Shown here: piece by piece, positions 21,398 through 33,670 of the stretch
Position numbering within the stretch: the stretch's first letter is position 1
Layout: the number at the start of each line of letters is the position of its first letter
Program-made: the position numbers and the translations under genes
NCBI GenBank assembly: GCA_020726505.1
Contig: JAHLEZ010000001.1
Coordinates: 2,604,001-2,668,000 of the forward strand
Direction: 5' to 3'
DNA length: 64,000 nucleotides
Origin: Leptodontidium sp. MPI-SDFR-AT-0119
Lineage: Eukaryota; Ascomycota; Leotiomycetes; Helotiales; Leptodontidiaceae
Notes under the pieces: model-generated
Told to the model about the DNA's origin: nothing
Databases searched by the model: none
Seen by the model: only the letters and a program-made list of their open reading frames with translations

Positions 21398-23084
21398 TCA
21401 CTCAACAGCCAGATTCTCAAACAAAACGGGTGCTGTCTCACCCTTTCCATTGCAGGTAACAAACAACGCGAAAACTGGTCCAGTATACCCCCACTCACTG
21501 ATCAGCAACGAATCCGCCGTCCCAACCCCCCTCCAACTCTCATCTCCACCCCTCTCCTTCACATCAAAATAATACAGAACCTCCGTACACCTAACCCGAA
21601 AGCTCAACCGCGAGCTCGAGCCCTGCCGAGGTATTTCGGTAGTTTGTGTTGGTTGCTGCAGACTTGAGCCAGAGAAAATGATACTCTTGCCCTTGACTGA
21701 GATATCGAAATGGCGCAGCTGGTCAACGTAGACTGAGAGTCCTGCTTCTTCATTGTCGCCTGATGGCTTGAAGATGACATCTACGGAAACTTGCACATTG
21801 AGAGACCGCTGGCGAAATCCAATGAGAGATGAGGTGCCTTTGGGAGTTTGTAAGTTCGCTGGCTTGCCTACGATCGAAACACTCCCATCCCCCCATTCAT
21901 AACTTGAGAAATCTGGGTCGCGGAGGTAGATAAGATGAGGATTAGTCGAAGTGAGCGTCTCTTTGACAGGCGTGGATAAGAACTCATTTGATTGCTTCGT
22001 AACCGGCAGTGGCTGCGTCATCTCCAACTCCATCCTCAATTTCTTCCCGTTGTTGAAAACAGGCCACCCATTCTCCAGCCAAGTAACAGGACATAAAAAC
22101 GTCTCTCTCCCCAGCGGAAACCTTCCATCATTCAACCGCACCGCGAGCGTCACAGCCCACCAGTTCCCAGCCTGGTCTTGGAACAGATCCGCGTGACCGA
22201 CACCTTGCACATATTCATCTGTGCCTCTCGCGGTCAAGACTGGATTGTGAGGGTGGTTTTCGAATGGTCCCCAGATACTGCGCGAGCGGAACATTGTAAC
22301 GCAATGGTTTATCTCGGTGCCGTCTTCGGCGAGAAGGCCATAGTACCAGCCATCTTTGAGATAAATGTGCGGGCCCTCTGCCCAGCCTCCTCCGTGAGCT
22401 TTCATCAGTGGTTTGGGTGTGCCGGAAAGGGATACGCCGGTGTTGACATCGATTTCCATCTGTACGATCTGTGGGAGGATTCCGTCTGGTAGTTTTCCGT
22501 CTGCGGGTTTCTCTGGGAACATGGTTCCTTGGAAGTATACTTTGTCATCGACGTCGAAGAAGAGACTGGGGTCGATGCCGTGGAAATCTATTTGGATTGG
22601 TTTGCTCCATTTTCCTTCGATTGGATCTGTGGTGGTGACGATGAATGTTTCGGCTTTGCCGGTGAGGAGAATGTTGGTGCAGATTACGTAGAATTTTCCC
22701 TGTTTAGCATTGTGAGTGGAAGTCTGGCAGTTTGCATTGAAGCAGGGGCATGAACCTTGTGATGTCTAATTGTGGGTGCTAGGATACCTTCAGTTTGGTG
22801 TCCTCGTGTGATCGCATCATTGACAGAGATGAAGCCAAGCTCGTTTATTGCACCTTCTGTTTACTTGTTCAGTCGAGTTTTCTGTATGATATTGAGGCGA
22901 ACACACTACATGGGATCCAATTTATCAGATCTTGGGAAACATGAACACTGATGTGGGGAAACCATTGGAATGTTGAGTTGACTAAATAAAATATCCCATC
23001 CACACAGACACAGGACGGATCGGGATGGAAACCAGGGATGATAGGGTTCTCTGGAACCGTCGAGTGATCTTGCGAATGTTGCAT
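21398..23084 (-). CDS. GH43 beta-xylosidase / alpha-L-arabinofuranosidase family protein
   Basis: Exons 23084-22907, 22856-22756 and 22699-21398 join to 526 residues. The five-blade propeller motifs are present: NPIIPGFHPDPSC with the catalytic base Asp near residue 22; LAPTIRHHKGKFYVICTN; the pKa-modulating Asp region GIDPSLFFDVDDKVYF; and AEGPHIY with the acid Glu. A C-terminal beta-sandwich (about the last 200 residues, DPDFSSYEW onwards) is typical of the xylosidase-like GH43 subgroup. No signal peptide, so intracellular. The first intron donor (GTGTGT) is weak, and the exon 1 end is the least certain point. It is followed on the same strand, upstream, by the GH3 gene; its own promoter carries five GTCCAC/GTGGAC sites. 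Confidence 0.9.
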
Positions 23085-23356
23085 GATGGCGAGAAAGTGT
23101 TTTTATTGGGAATCGAGTCGTTGTCTTGTTAAGCGAGGGGTTTGTTTGTGTGGGCGGGTTTGATGTAATTTTGAGTTCTAAGTAGGGTGACTGGAAAAGT
23201 GATTGACTAATCAAGTCGGTAGAGCGGAGTCTTCGATTTCCTGTACGGAATCAATTATCGACTTTGGGTGGGTGATTTCAATTGTGTATAGGTACCTATT
23301 AAAGTCCCGCGCAACAGCGTTATTGTCAGGGGCATGAAGGCTTTAGCGAACCCCGC

Positions 23357-23599
23357 GTGGACTGCGGAGTACGCCGTCCACTTCAAGGTCTCTCCCCCAT
23401 TTGTAATTTATTCTTGGCCGTCCACTATTGACCCATCTTGACACAAGAAAATCCGTCCACTTTATGACGCTGGCGCCTTGATGATTTTTTAATTCAGACG
23501 CTGGCATCTCTCCCTAGCTTTCTGTCTACCGCGTGTGTGTGGTAGAGGTCGCTTGGCTACGGCGCAGAATGTACAGGGGTATTTACTTTCGAAGTCCAC
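23357..23599 (+). promoter_or_regulatory. Five GTCCAC/GTGGAC sites upstream of the GH43
   Basis: GTGGAC at 23357-23362; GTCCAC at 23376-23381, 23420-23425, 23455-23460 and 23594-23599. Four of the five lie within about 105 bp and share the context [GT]CCGTCCACT. They sit 270-515 bp upstream of the GH43 start (23084, minus strand). A random 6-mer would be expected less than once here on both strands. The rest of 23085-23867 has nothing else recognised. Confidence 0.6.
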
Positions 23600-23867
23600 T
23601 TCAATCTCGGACGTGGTTAACGGCCTGTGCCTGAGCGCTGAACGTGGGAGAAGTACCACGAAAATAGAGAGGATATTCTTCAAAGATGCCTTTTTCATTC
23701 TAGCCTCATCCTATCCCGATTTTTATTGGAAATAAGGAATGGCGGTTTTCAAGAGCAGTGTACACTCCGATACATATATGAAATTAAGAATATATGAACA
23801 AGTTTCATATGCATTTCAAAGATGGACTCAAAATTCTACTAACGCCTACTAAAATCTCCTCTGCTCG

Positions 23868-26606
23868 TCACAATCCCGACCAAAACAGATCCTGATCTAA
23901 CACTACGGATTCTATACACTCTCCCACGTGAATTTTGAACTCCCCAGCTTCGCTCTTCCACATCTTGGTCGACTCATCCCAAAAGCTGAATGCGTACTTG
24001 TCCCTGAGTGTGATGTTGACTCTCTCAGATTTCCCCGCAGCAACATTAATCTTAGTAAACCCTTTTAGTTCTCTGTGCGGCCGAGAGACGGAACAGGTAA
24101 CGTCCTCAACATAAATCTGCACAACTTCCCAGCCGTCTACCTCTCCTGTATTGGAAACTGTGGCCTCAATAATGATCTCGCCATCTTCTGGCAGCCCGGA
24201 TGTATTGGAGCGTTGGACTTGGAGGGAAGAGATCTCGAAGTTCGTGTAACTCAAGCCGAACCCAAAGGGCCACTGCAGGCTTCTTGGTGTCCATGCATGT
24301 CGGTACCCCAGACCGAGTCCCTCTCCACAAATCATTTCCCACGCTCCTCGAGAATTCTCCGTAGCGGGATAATATGGATATGATGGAGAGTCTTCGAGTG
24401 TTTTCGGCCACGAGACAGCGAGTTTGCCACTCGGACATGCCTCACCGTACAGGATCTGAGCCAAAGCAGAACCCCCTTCTTGGCCAAGGAAATGGGCGTT
24501 GAGGACTGCATCGACATCTTCGACGACATCTTGAACGTCAATGGGATTACCGCAACTCAGAATAAGCACGCTTCGGCGACTTGCAGTTGCAACTGCTTTG
24601 ATCATTTTGATCTGGCTGGCCGGGAGTGACATGTCCTGCGCATCAAATCCCTCAGATTCGTGCTCAGGGGTCCGACCGGCGAAAATCAGGGTCACCTCTG
24701 CTTCTTTGGCTATGTTGACAGCTTCGGCTATGGCTTCCTCGTCAGAATACTCCTCCATGTAACAAACCATGGCTGAGTGGATTATCGGTTCTCCTGTGGC
24801 AAACGATGGCTTGTGAGGCTGCACAATCAGGTCCACGAAGTATGGAACGCCGGCCGTCATTTGGACTTTGGCCAACACCTCTAGGTTCTTTGGGCGGAAT
24901 AGGAAATCTTCGACTTCTATACCGACCATTGTTTTCTGTGCAACCTGGTGTTGTTAGCTTAGAACTAAAAAATTAAAAACTGCAGTGTTACATACCTCTT
25001 TCCCGTTGACTTTCACTGCGCAGGTCCCTGTTGTTCGTGCACCGATTGTGTGGAGTCCACTCGTTTTGGGGATAACAATTGTGGAGATTTCATAATAGAA
25101 GTTTTCATGTTTCAGTTCATTTCTCAGGCGCCCGAACATCACGGTTGCAGGTGCTGGTTGAATCTCATCGATGACAGGTTGATCGGACCCATTGTTGAAG
25201 TATCGAACGTTGATACCATTGCTTCCATCGCGGGCAAATATCTGGTCGACTGGAATCACAGGAATGACACTGTGGATTTTGACACCATTTGCTGCTTGAA
25301 TGTTGGCTGGACTTGTTGACATTTCTCCTATGCAATCCAGAGGACGTTGTGTGTACTGTGGTGGGGCGGCTGCACTTCCTCCGCCCGAAATTGATGGATT
25401 CGTAGCTTGGGATCCAATGATTGCCAAACGCTGGCCTCTCCGGAGCGGTAGAACAGATTTTCGGTTTTGCAGCAACACAATCCCCTCTGTGGCAACTCGT
25501 CTTGCCAATAAATTTGCTTCTTCATCAACGAGCGATGTTTCGTCACTCTCCGAATGGCTTTCCTTTGCTTGCTTGACCAAGTCAAGAACCTTTGCGGCTC
25601 GTTGATTCAAAACTGAAACGTCAAGTTCTCCAGTCTTTATCTTCTCGAGAATCTGGGAGCTTCTGTGAATAGTCGGCCCTGGCATCTCAAGATCAAGACC
25701 GGCCTCGATGGCAGGTATGCCGGAGCGAGTACCATACCAATCAGACATGACGAGTCCATCATAAGCCCACTCGCCCCGGAGCAAATCTTTGACGAGTTTT
25801 GTGTTCTCGCTGCAGAACAGGCCATCCACTTTATTGTATCTGATACAAATTAGCTGCATTTCTACACAACAGTTGTCTACACTCACGCTGTCATGATCGC
25901 TGCTGGCTTGGATTTCCGAAGGAGGACTTGCCACGCAGCAAGGTAGATTTCTCGCATGGTTCTCCCATCGAGGTTCTCTGCCACATTGTGGAATCTTCTT
26001 TTTGTCTCGCTCTCGTTACCAACAAAATGTTTGGGGCACGTAGGCACCCCTCCTGCTTGTATGGCATTTACCAATGATGCTGCAAGTTCACCTGCAAGAA
26101 GTGGATCCTCACTGAAGCTTTCGAAGTTTCTACCACCACGGGGATCACGGTGGAGATTTAGGACAGGTCCGAGAAGGACTTGTGCAGACTTTGATTTTGT
26201 TTGAAGGGCGAGTTTTGTCCCGATTTGGCTGAGCAATTCGACGTTCCATGTGGCTCCCATGCATGTTGCGCTTGGGAAACAGAGTGTCGGTGTTTGGAAA
26301 TGTTCGGATCCCTTGACGCCGGTGATAGTGTCGACAACCTCACAATGAGTTAGCGAGGGGAAAATGAGTGAATTTCTATGTTACCTTCAATGACGGGACA
26401 CCAAGACGGGGGACCCCGTTGGTATGAGTGAAGTTGGCCCCCGAGAGGATGTCAAGTCTTTCCTCTAAAGTCAAATCGTTCACTGATCGATCAAATGCAG
26501 CAGAAAATGTGTCGTCGATGTCTATCACAGTCTGTTGGACATCGTTTTTTGAGATCTTGTCGTCCAAAGAAATTGGCACCCCAACAGCGGTCATGGTTTG
26601 GCTCAT
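23868..26606 (-). CDS. GH3 beta-glucosidase-type enzyme with PA14 insert, intracellular
   Basis: Exons 26606-26385, 26338-25887, 25839-24996 and 24935-23868 join to 861 residues. GH3 motifs: LTLEERLDILSGANFTHT, LLGPVLNLHRDPRGGRNFES, CPKHFVGNESETKRR, and GLVMSDWYGT with the nucleophile Asp near residue 258. An (alpha/beta) domain follows (GIVLLQNRKSVLPL), into which a PA14 beta-barrel is inserted (VRYFNNGSDQPV to VKVNGKEV). Then come EGFDAQDMSLP with the acid/base region and a C-terminal fibronectin-III-like domain (PFGFGLSYTNFE). No signal peptide. PA14-bearing GH3 enzymes commonly act on small glycosides. Divergent from the C2H2 regulator over 466 bp holding six GTCCAC sites. Confidence 0.93.
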
Positions 26607-26884
26607 CTTGTCCAGAATGAGGGGGGAATGAGCAGGACCGTCAATCCTGTACGTCGAAGTAGGAGGGGGAGTGTGACGTTTCTTGAGCTCAACGAACGAT
26701 AATTGGTAGTGTCTGATATACAAACACTTCGTCTGTGGATCGTCCTTCGAGCCCTTCGAGGCTATCGGAATCTCAACTTGCAAGGAATCTTCCTTGCGTG
26801 GCTGCGGTTTACCCTCCCAGGTAGACTATCCGTCCATATCATAATTGAAGGTGCTGCGGTGGCAGTCTGGGCTGTCCTATCCAC

Positions 26885-27013
26885 GTCCACGTCCACATCC
26901 GGCGTCCACCTCACCGTCCACAACAACGCAATTTAGTGCCGCTCCCCAGAATGCACTCACTCCTCGTTCGTCCACTTCATGTTGGATTTGGATAACTCCA
27001 GGTTAAAGTCCAC
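26885..27013 (+). promoter_or_regulatory. Six GTCCAC sites in the GH3/regulator divergent promoter
   Basis: GTCCAC at 26885-26890, 26891-26896, 26904-26909, 26916-26921, 26970-26975 and 27008-27013. The first four lie in 37 bp. A CTCCAC variant (complement GTGGAG) follows near 27020. The array is 60-190 bp upstream of the regulator's ATG and 280-410 bp upstream of the GH3 start, so it could serve both genes and allow the regulator to control itself. Confidence 0.6.
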
Positions 27014-27072
27014 TCGAACCTCCACATTACCAGCAAAGACCAGCATCCCTCGAAACTCACCCACCAGCAAAC

Positions 27073-29344
27073 ATGCTCCCCTCCACATCGCGGCCAACTC
27101 ACATTACCAACGTGTCAGATCCCAGCCCAGGTCTTTTGGGAAAAGACTTCTGCTGCAGCCGATGTCCGAAAAGATTTAGTCGTAGCGAGAATCTGAGAAG
27201 GCATCTGGCCACTCATGATTCAGTGGGCAAATACCGCTGCGTTGTTTGTGACAAACACTTCACTCGAAGCGATCTCTTGAAGCGGCACAGGAAGAATCAC
27301 GACAGGAGTTCTCCTGCGCAATCCCTCAATCATCTGGAGACCCAGGCGCTGCCAGAAACATATGATACAGGAAGAGTGCCACCGCTTTTCGCGGGCTCGG
27401 GTGCAATTGGTAGTGAGAATCATGCTGGTAGCCAGCAGCAAGACCCGGTTGACATGTCATTCGACGACACTTTTATGACGAATGAAGACATCTCAGGCCT
27501 CAACTTGGGAGCGTTCGATGGAGATATTGCATGGACGCTGGACTTCGCATACTCCCACCCCTTCATGGACTCATTTGCCGCCGACCTTCTCACCCCTTCT
27601 AGTACTGGCAATATCGAAGTCGATGACTGGGAATCGCCAAATGTTGCCCATGATGAGGCGGGCGAGTGGCCGGATCGAATGAGTCGACCAGCTAGTCCCA
27701 AGAGAAGGAAATCAGAGAAGACGCATCAAACCCCAAGGAATTGGCATGCAACGATTGCAGAAGCCCAGCTCGAGATGGCAAACCGTCGGATAATTGATGT
27801 TGCGTTGAGCAGCATTGAACAGGAAACCAGAGCAGGTCTCTTGGAATTTTTGAGTATGCCGACGTCGCCCTACTACGAAAACAGGGACTTGGAGACATTT
27901 CCGCCTTCTGATGTTCTCGACTACTTTCTCCTTTTGTACTTCAGACACATCCACGAACGGTTCCCCGTCATTCATCTAGCGACGCTCCAACTCTCCAAGA
28001 TATCTCCGTTTCTGCTAATGGCACTGCTACTCACTGGATCGAGCCACTCGAAGGCTAATGACGGCTGCTTTACGAGGGTCTTCTACGATCATTTTCGGGT
28101 AGCCTTGATGCGTAAGATTGAAGGCGATAGTCGATTTGTAAGTACTGTGAATTTGTCCGACATTGCTGCAAATTCTAACGGAGAATAGCTGCGCTCTGTC
28201 GATAGCATATTCGCTCTTCTGCTCGTGTGTCTCGCGGGAACATGGAGCGGCGGTAGAGAGGCGTATGAATTTGCCGAGGGTTTTCGCGGAGTTTTGGTTA
28301 CTACGAGTCGTAGATGTCGCCTTCTCGACGGCCGGCCCATCACGTTAGAGAATGAAGCTCATGAGGGGCACAGTTCTCTGGACCAGATATGGTATTCGTG
28401 GATCGAATCTGAAAAGCGGAAGCGGCTTGGTTTGGCAATATACGTGCGTTTCAACCAACACTGTTATTGCCTGAATGAGCTAACACAGTTAGCTGTACGA
28501 CTGCCAATATCCCGGGCTCTTCAACAACCAACCTTACATCAGCAAAGCAGAAACAGCGAATAGTATTTTTCCATGTTCAAGGCTATATTGGGAAGCAAAA
28601 ACAAGCGTCGCATGGAAGATGCTCATCGGACCTGCCAATATGCCTCCATCAACATTCTATATTCATGCTCTAAACACGTGTCTCCTACCACCCGGTGTTA
28701 TAGCAGTACACAGTCTTGACGAATTTGGTAAAATTGTTCTCTTGTACGCCATGCATACTCACATATTTGAATGGCGGCAAGCTATCTCCATGCTCAACCC
28801 CAATGGCTCGGCCAATGCATACGAGAGCTTCAGTTTCAACATCGGCCCTGGTTTGGAGGAGCGCAAATTGTGGCTACTTGCAAATTTGAAGAACTGGCAC
28901 ACATACTATTACAGCCCGAGTGTTGAACCAGCAGCCGCGATTCTGTATCACCTCGGCTTCGTAACGCTGGAAGTCAGTCTTTCGGACCTGCATCTTGCTG
29001 CAGGTCGAACTGGAAACCGTTCAGAAGGAGCCGTTGCGGAGCGGTCACTTCTGCATTGGGCGAATGGTGAGAGCGCAGGGTCCACTATGTCACATGTACA
29101 CGAAGGATTTGATGTCACACATGCGGCGTTGCAATCTGGAGCAATGCATAGTTCGTTCGAGATTATCATGAGCTTGTTTACTGGTGGGCTTGTATGTTGG
29201 GCATACTCCAAATTCCATCGAGCTGGACCACATGCAGATTGCGTGGATCATGTCCGAAAGGCTGCAAAGACGCTGCGGGAACTTGCTTCGTGGCGGATAT
29301 CTTCGCTCTTTGGGGTCATTCTAAATGAATTTGAAAATGCATAA
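27073..29344 (+). CDS. C2H2 zinc-finger / fungal_trans cluster regulator
   Basis: Exons 27073-28137, 28189-28443 and 28493-29344 join to 723 residues. Two adjacent C2H2 fingers occupy residues 28-48 (CSRCPKRFSRSENLRRHLATH without gaps in spacing) and 56-76 (CVVC...HFTRSDLLKRH...H). A nuclear-localisation-like SPKRRKSEK and the fungal_trans (xylanolytic-activator type) middle domain follow (YFLLLYFRHIHERFPVIHLATL, SLDQIWYSWIESEKRKRLG, AIYLYDC). Recognition-helix residues are RSENLRR in finger 1 and RSDLLKR in finger 2, which by the C2H2 code predict about GNG-GAG. It is next to and divergent from GH3 and is the probable pathway-specific regulator of the sugar cluster. Both introns have CTAAC/CTAACA branch sites. 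Confidence 0.9.
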
Positions 29345-30146
29345 ATTGGCTAGATCATCCTCGATTTAGTCTCGGGAAGACGTGACAAGAATCGTTGTAG
29401 TGGAAAAGCGGAGAATTTCGCAAAATAACTGCTGAGAGGATTTAAATTTTAAGCAGAGTCAACGATTGCTGTCCAGTGGAAGGTGTCAATTTGAAAGGAT
29501 CGACTGGGTGAGTGATCATTTCCACATCTTCGTACAAGCGAAACAGGGTTGTCTTCAGACCAAACTCAGTCGATTTCAGCACTACGATCAACGGGGAGTA
29601 CAGCTAACATTTAACAAAGTACTTATTCTCAAGTAACAAACACGCACACTGGCCCTACTTGAATCGAGTCTGTTTATATTCTCCCAGCTGCCACTGTACT
29701 GGCTGTCTCTTGGCCACGACTGTTCAAATCCCGCGTCTCGGTTCCTGACGCAGCTCCAAACCCCTGAGTTCTCTGTCCTGGCCCATGTCCTAGATCCGGT
29801 GCTCGAGCACTCAATGCGAATGGTAGATGTCACCCCTTGAAGCGTCGTTGTCTCGCTCGCTGTGCCCGAAATTTGGAAGCTTGCTCTGGCTATGTATCCA
29901 GAATCCCCACGAGCAACGACTCGTTCCCCTGGTGGGGTTTTAGGTATTTGATTTCTTGCACCTGTCTCTGCTGTCGGAACCACCAAGATCCCAGGACAAC
30001 GATCGTGAGGGGGAAAGTTAGAACCTAGCAGTTCCAGTTCCAGTTCCAGTTACTTAGTCTATCAAATCTCGCCGGTTCGCTGATAATTCCTAAACCAGAG
30101 CAACAGCTACATGAAAGAAAAGCTAGAGAAGTATCCTTGTTGAGGG
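29345..30146. other. Intergenic, with an ATG-less minus open frame
   Basis: A minus-strand open frame from about 30040 to 29588 encodes some 140 residues with several Cys (RCPGILVVP, IRIECSSTG, GVWSCVRNRD, VRVCYLR). It has no ATG and no identifiable first exon or signal peptide, so it is not called as a gene. A short hexamer repeat (TTCCAG, four copies) lies near 30028-30052. Confidence 0.35.
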
Positions 30147-30382
30147 CTGTGGGGCGGAGAAAAAGATGGCCGATTGAGGCAAGCGAGGAGCAACAAAACT
30201 ACTTTACAAAAGACTTCATTCTTCGACTATTATATCGTGAAAATGTATAAAATTTTCAAAGAAGCTTCTAAAATAACATATTAATCCACCTCTCAAATAT
30301 GAATAATTAGACTAGGGAAATCGCGACTTTGTCGTACTTGGAGGGTTTGCCTTAATCGGCCACCTTTTTCTCCGCCCCACAG
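30147..30382. mobile_element. 236-bp MITE-like element with 34-bp terminal inverted repeats
   Basis: The left end CTGTGGGGCGGAGAAAAAG (30147 on) and the right end, complementary to it, match over about 34 bp with two mismatches. The interior is about 75% A+T without coding capacity. Flanks do not show a clear target duplication. Size, terminal repeats and AT-rich core are typical of a MITE; the superfamily cannot be assigned. Confidence 0.6.
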
Positions 30383-31445
30383 GGGGGATGCGCAAAACTC
30401 GCTTAAACGGCCCTACCAAGGATAATCATGTATGCCTGAAATGTCCATGGGAAGGATTAAAACGACGACCAATAGAGTTCCCTAAGAAGACGAGAAGTTA
30501 ATTCTTCGTTGTCCTACTCTACTCTACGAAGTGGCCACCTTCAACTTCAAACTATCCTCAAAGTCTGGAGGTCTTCTCGCACCACATTCATTTCTGCCAC
30601 CACGCAAAGCCGACAGTTCCGTTTCAAAGCGCACTCGGAATGTTCGGGAATAGAACTGGAGTCGTTACTTACCATTTTGAGAAGGTGACACTCATGATCT
30701 TACAATTGCAATCTTTTCGTTCTTATCGAAGCATCCCATTGAAGCTTTGATTCGCATCGTCCCGAGGAATCCAACAGATTTGATCACTACTGTGCCCCAG
30801 AGGCGTTGCTCTCCCGATACGAGCCGCCGACTAAACGAGCTAGTCCCACAACATGCCAAATCAACTTTGGCAGCTTCCTAACAGAGTGTAGCATTCGCAG
30901 ATCTCCCTTGGCGAGTCTTATGTAAAGCTTGATCCCACTTCAGCCAGCTGCCTTTTGCGGTACAGTACGGTAACAAGCCTTTATCTCTGTCTGACAAGAC
31001 GCCGCAAAAGTGCTTGGTGAGAACTTGGCATAAACAAGAAGGTCCGAATGATGGATGGTTGGATCCGGCTCTTTGGCCACGGAAATTGTTCTGCGCCGCT
31101 CGAGGTCGTGTTCGAACTGATTACTATTGGTGCAAGCAGTTGATTATATCGGGTCAATGGTACAAGTCACGCGGTGGAGTCGTTAATTGAGGTAGATCGG
31201 GACATTTTCTGTTGGTTCGCGCTCTTGACTAGATCTGGTTATTGGTGCAAGTAGGACAATGGACTCGTTGGCCCAGATGGATGTTGTCTATTGGCTCACG
31301 CGAAAGATCAGCTCGGGTCGTTGGTCTGGGTAAAGTACCTAGGTAAGTATGCTGGAGGCTGACTATACATCTTTTCGGATATAATGCATGGCCCAGTCCC
31401 TCGCTTTTCTTCACTTTTGCTCATCCATCAGCTTTCTTTGTCAAA
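30383..31445. other. Intergenic, upstream region of the amino-acid permease
   Basis: About 1.06 kb without a supported gene; it should contain the permease promoter. No repeat or RNA gene recognised. Confidence 0.35.
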
Positions 31446-33670
31446 ATGTCGACCCCTGCGAACCTCGCCCTTGATGGCGGAGACCCGCGCATGGGAGAGA
31501 AACACAACCCCAACCAATATGCTCTCGATCATGGCCACGAAGCAGGACTCCGGGAAGGCTTCACTATCGAAGCAGCCCAAGTACACAACGACCCGGATAT
31601 TCTTTTCGAGGAATATCTCCACTACGCTGAGATCACTCGTGCTGAGGAGCGTGCATACGAGGGTGCCAATGTCAAGCGAAAGGAACCTTTCTCTCTAGGC
31701 GGCGTCATCAAGAATCGATTCTCGAAAGGTCACAAACACGAGATCAACGCTGCCGTGGATGGCAACCAAATCGTGACAACCCATAATGATTGGTAAGTTA
31801 AACCTCTCGCTCCAGATACCACCTCCGCCTATCCAGGAACACATCCGCAAGTGATATCATGCTAAGATGTTGTCATGTACAGGTCGACCGTGACTGACCT
31901 GGAATGGAGACAGGCCTCACGTGCCACTAGAACTGCGGGCTGGGGTTCAATCTTCTTTCTGATCACAACAGACATCCTGGGTCCTTCTGGTGCTCCGTAA
32001 GTACTCTTTGCTCTCAAGTACACCAAGTCCTAACGAGTATTCAAGCTGGGCCTTTTCCAATACTGGATACGGACCCGGTGTTGCTCTATACACTAGCTTT
32101 GGTCTGATGGCCTCCGTCTCTGGATGGTATGTTTGGGGAGTATACATGCGAAGTAAGTGATATCTCAGTTACCCCTATCTCTTGAAAATATCCTCTGCCA
32201 AACTCCATTACATTCCAGAACTTCATTCAGGCTAGAAACAGACTGAGAATGAACCGTACTGACAACTCAACCAACAGCTGACTCTGATCGATACCCCCTT
32301 CGCGATTTTGGCCAAGCATTTTTCCGCGTCTTCGGTCCAGCTATGCGTCATTTGATCAACGTTCTGCAATCTCTCCAGATGATTATGCTGGTTGCTGTCC
32401 TGATTCTCAGTGAAGGAGGCAAAGTATCACAAGTTTCCATCGGCAAGAATAAGGAAAATGGCAATGGACTTTGCTTCGTTATCTGTCTTCTAATCATTGC
32501 CCTCTTGGGTATGGTTCTCGGACAAATCCGCACTCTCCAGCGTTTCGGATGGCTCGCCAACTTCTCTGTTCTGACAACTGTTCTCGTTTCTTTCATCGCC
32601 ATCGGGGTTGCTGCTAATTCCGAACCTAATTACGCGGCTATGTTCGGCTCATTCGGCGCTTCCGTTGAGGTTCCTTTTGGTGAAGTCAACTTTCCTAATG
32701 GCACAGTCGAAAGTCACATCCCAATCAGGAAATTTGCTGGAACACCTCCATATGGCTATGCTTCTGGTGGAGTTGGTTTCCTGGGCTCTTTCCAGGGAAT
32801 CAACAGCATTATCTACGCCTACGGTGGAGCCATGCTCTTCTTTAACCTGCTTGCCGAGATGAGGAACCCTTGGGATTTCTGGAAGGGAATGATTGTTGCA
32901 GATATTTTTATCTACCTGGTTTACATGTTCTTTGGTATCTTCCAATACTCGTACCAAGGGCAGTACACTTTCAGTTCGGCGATTCAGAGTACTACCCCAT
33001 TTAATTACCGAACAGCCGGTAACATCCTAGCAATCATCGGTAAGTCTCAGTCGACACACTATGATGGGCCGAATCTAATACTGTCAACAGGTGGCCTCAT
33101 TGCTGCTGCATTGTATGGTAACATTGGCATCAAGGTCATCTACAACAACGTACTCATGGAGCTCTTCCGTAAGCCTATCCCGATCCATCATTTGACTTCT
33201 GCTGATATTTCTGAATAGACTTCCCACCCTTGACTTCTAAGCGTGGTAAGATCATGTGGGTCTTCGTGGTACCAGTCTACTGGGCCGTCGCCTATGTAAT
33301 CGCCACAGCCGTTCCCAACATCGGAGATATCTCCAGTTTAGTCGGTGCCTTCTGTATTGGCAACTTCACCTACACCTTCCCAGCCCTACTGAAATTGGGC
33401 TTCGATATCAAGAAGAACGCCATGCTTCCGGAGGAGCATTTTGATCCCGTCACGAAGAAGTACACTCGTCTGGACAATGGTATGAAGAGGTGGTGGAGAG
33501 GATACAAGAAGTCTTTCTTGATGTCCACATTCAACTTTTTGTACTTTCTCGCCTCCTTGGTCGTCTGTGGTCTTGGATGCTACGCCGCTATTGAGGCCCT
33601 CATCAGTGCATTCGGTGGTGGTGGAAGCACGGCAACTCATTTCAGTTGCACATCTCCATTCGCTGGATAG
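31446..33670 (+). CDS. Amino-acid permease of the Aa_trans (AAAP/AVT-Mtr-like) family
   Basis: Six exons (31446-31792, 31883-31996, 32046-32152, 32278-33039, 33091-33168, 33219-33670) join to 619 residues. A hydrophilic N-terminus of about 125 residues is followed by about 11 membrane helices. Typical family segments are GWGSIFFLITTDILGPSGAP, FSNTGYGPGVALYTSFGLMA, GFLGSFQGINSIIYAYGGAM with the conserved helix-6 region, and GNIGIKVIYNNVLMELF. It resembles the fungal neutral amino-acid permease Mtr group, which imports neutral/aromatic amino acids; the exact substrate is unknown. Intron 32153-32277 is longer (125 bp) and its acceptor is the least certain border. Confidence 0.88.

Noticed and set aside
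30147..30382. Terminator or hairpin RNA gene
   Set aside because: Inverted ends are 236 bp apart with an AT-rich core, which fits a MITE better than an RNA.
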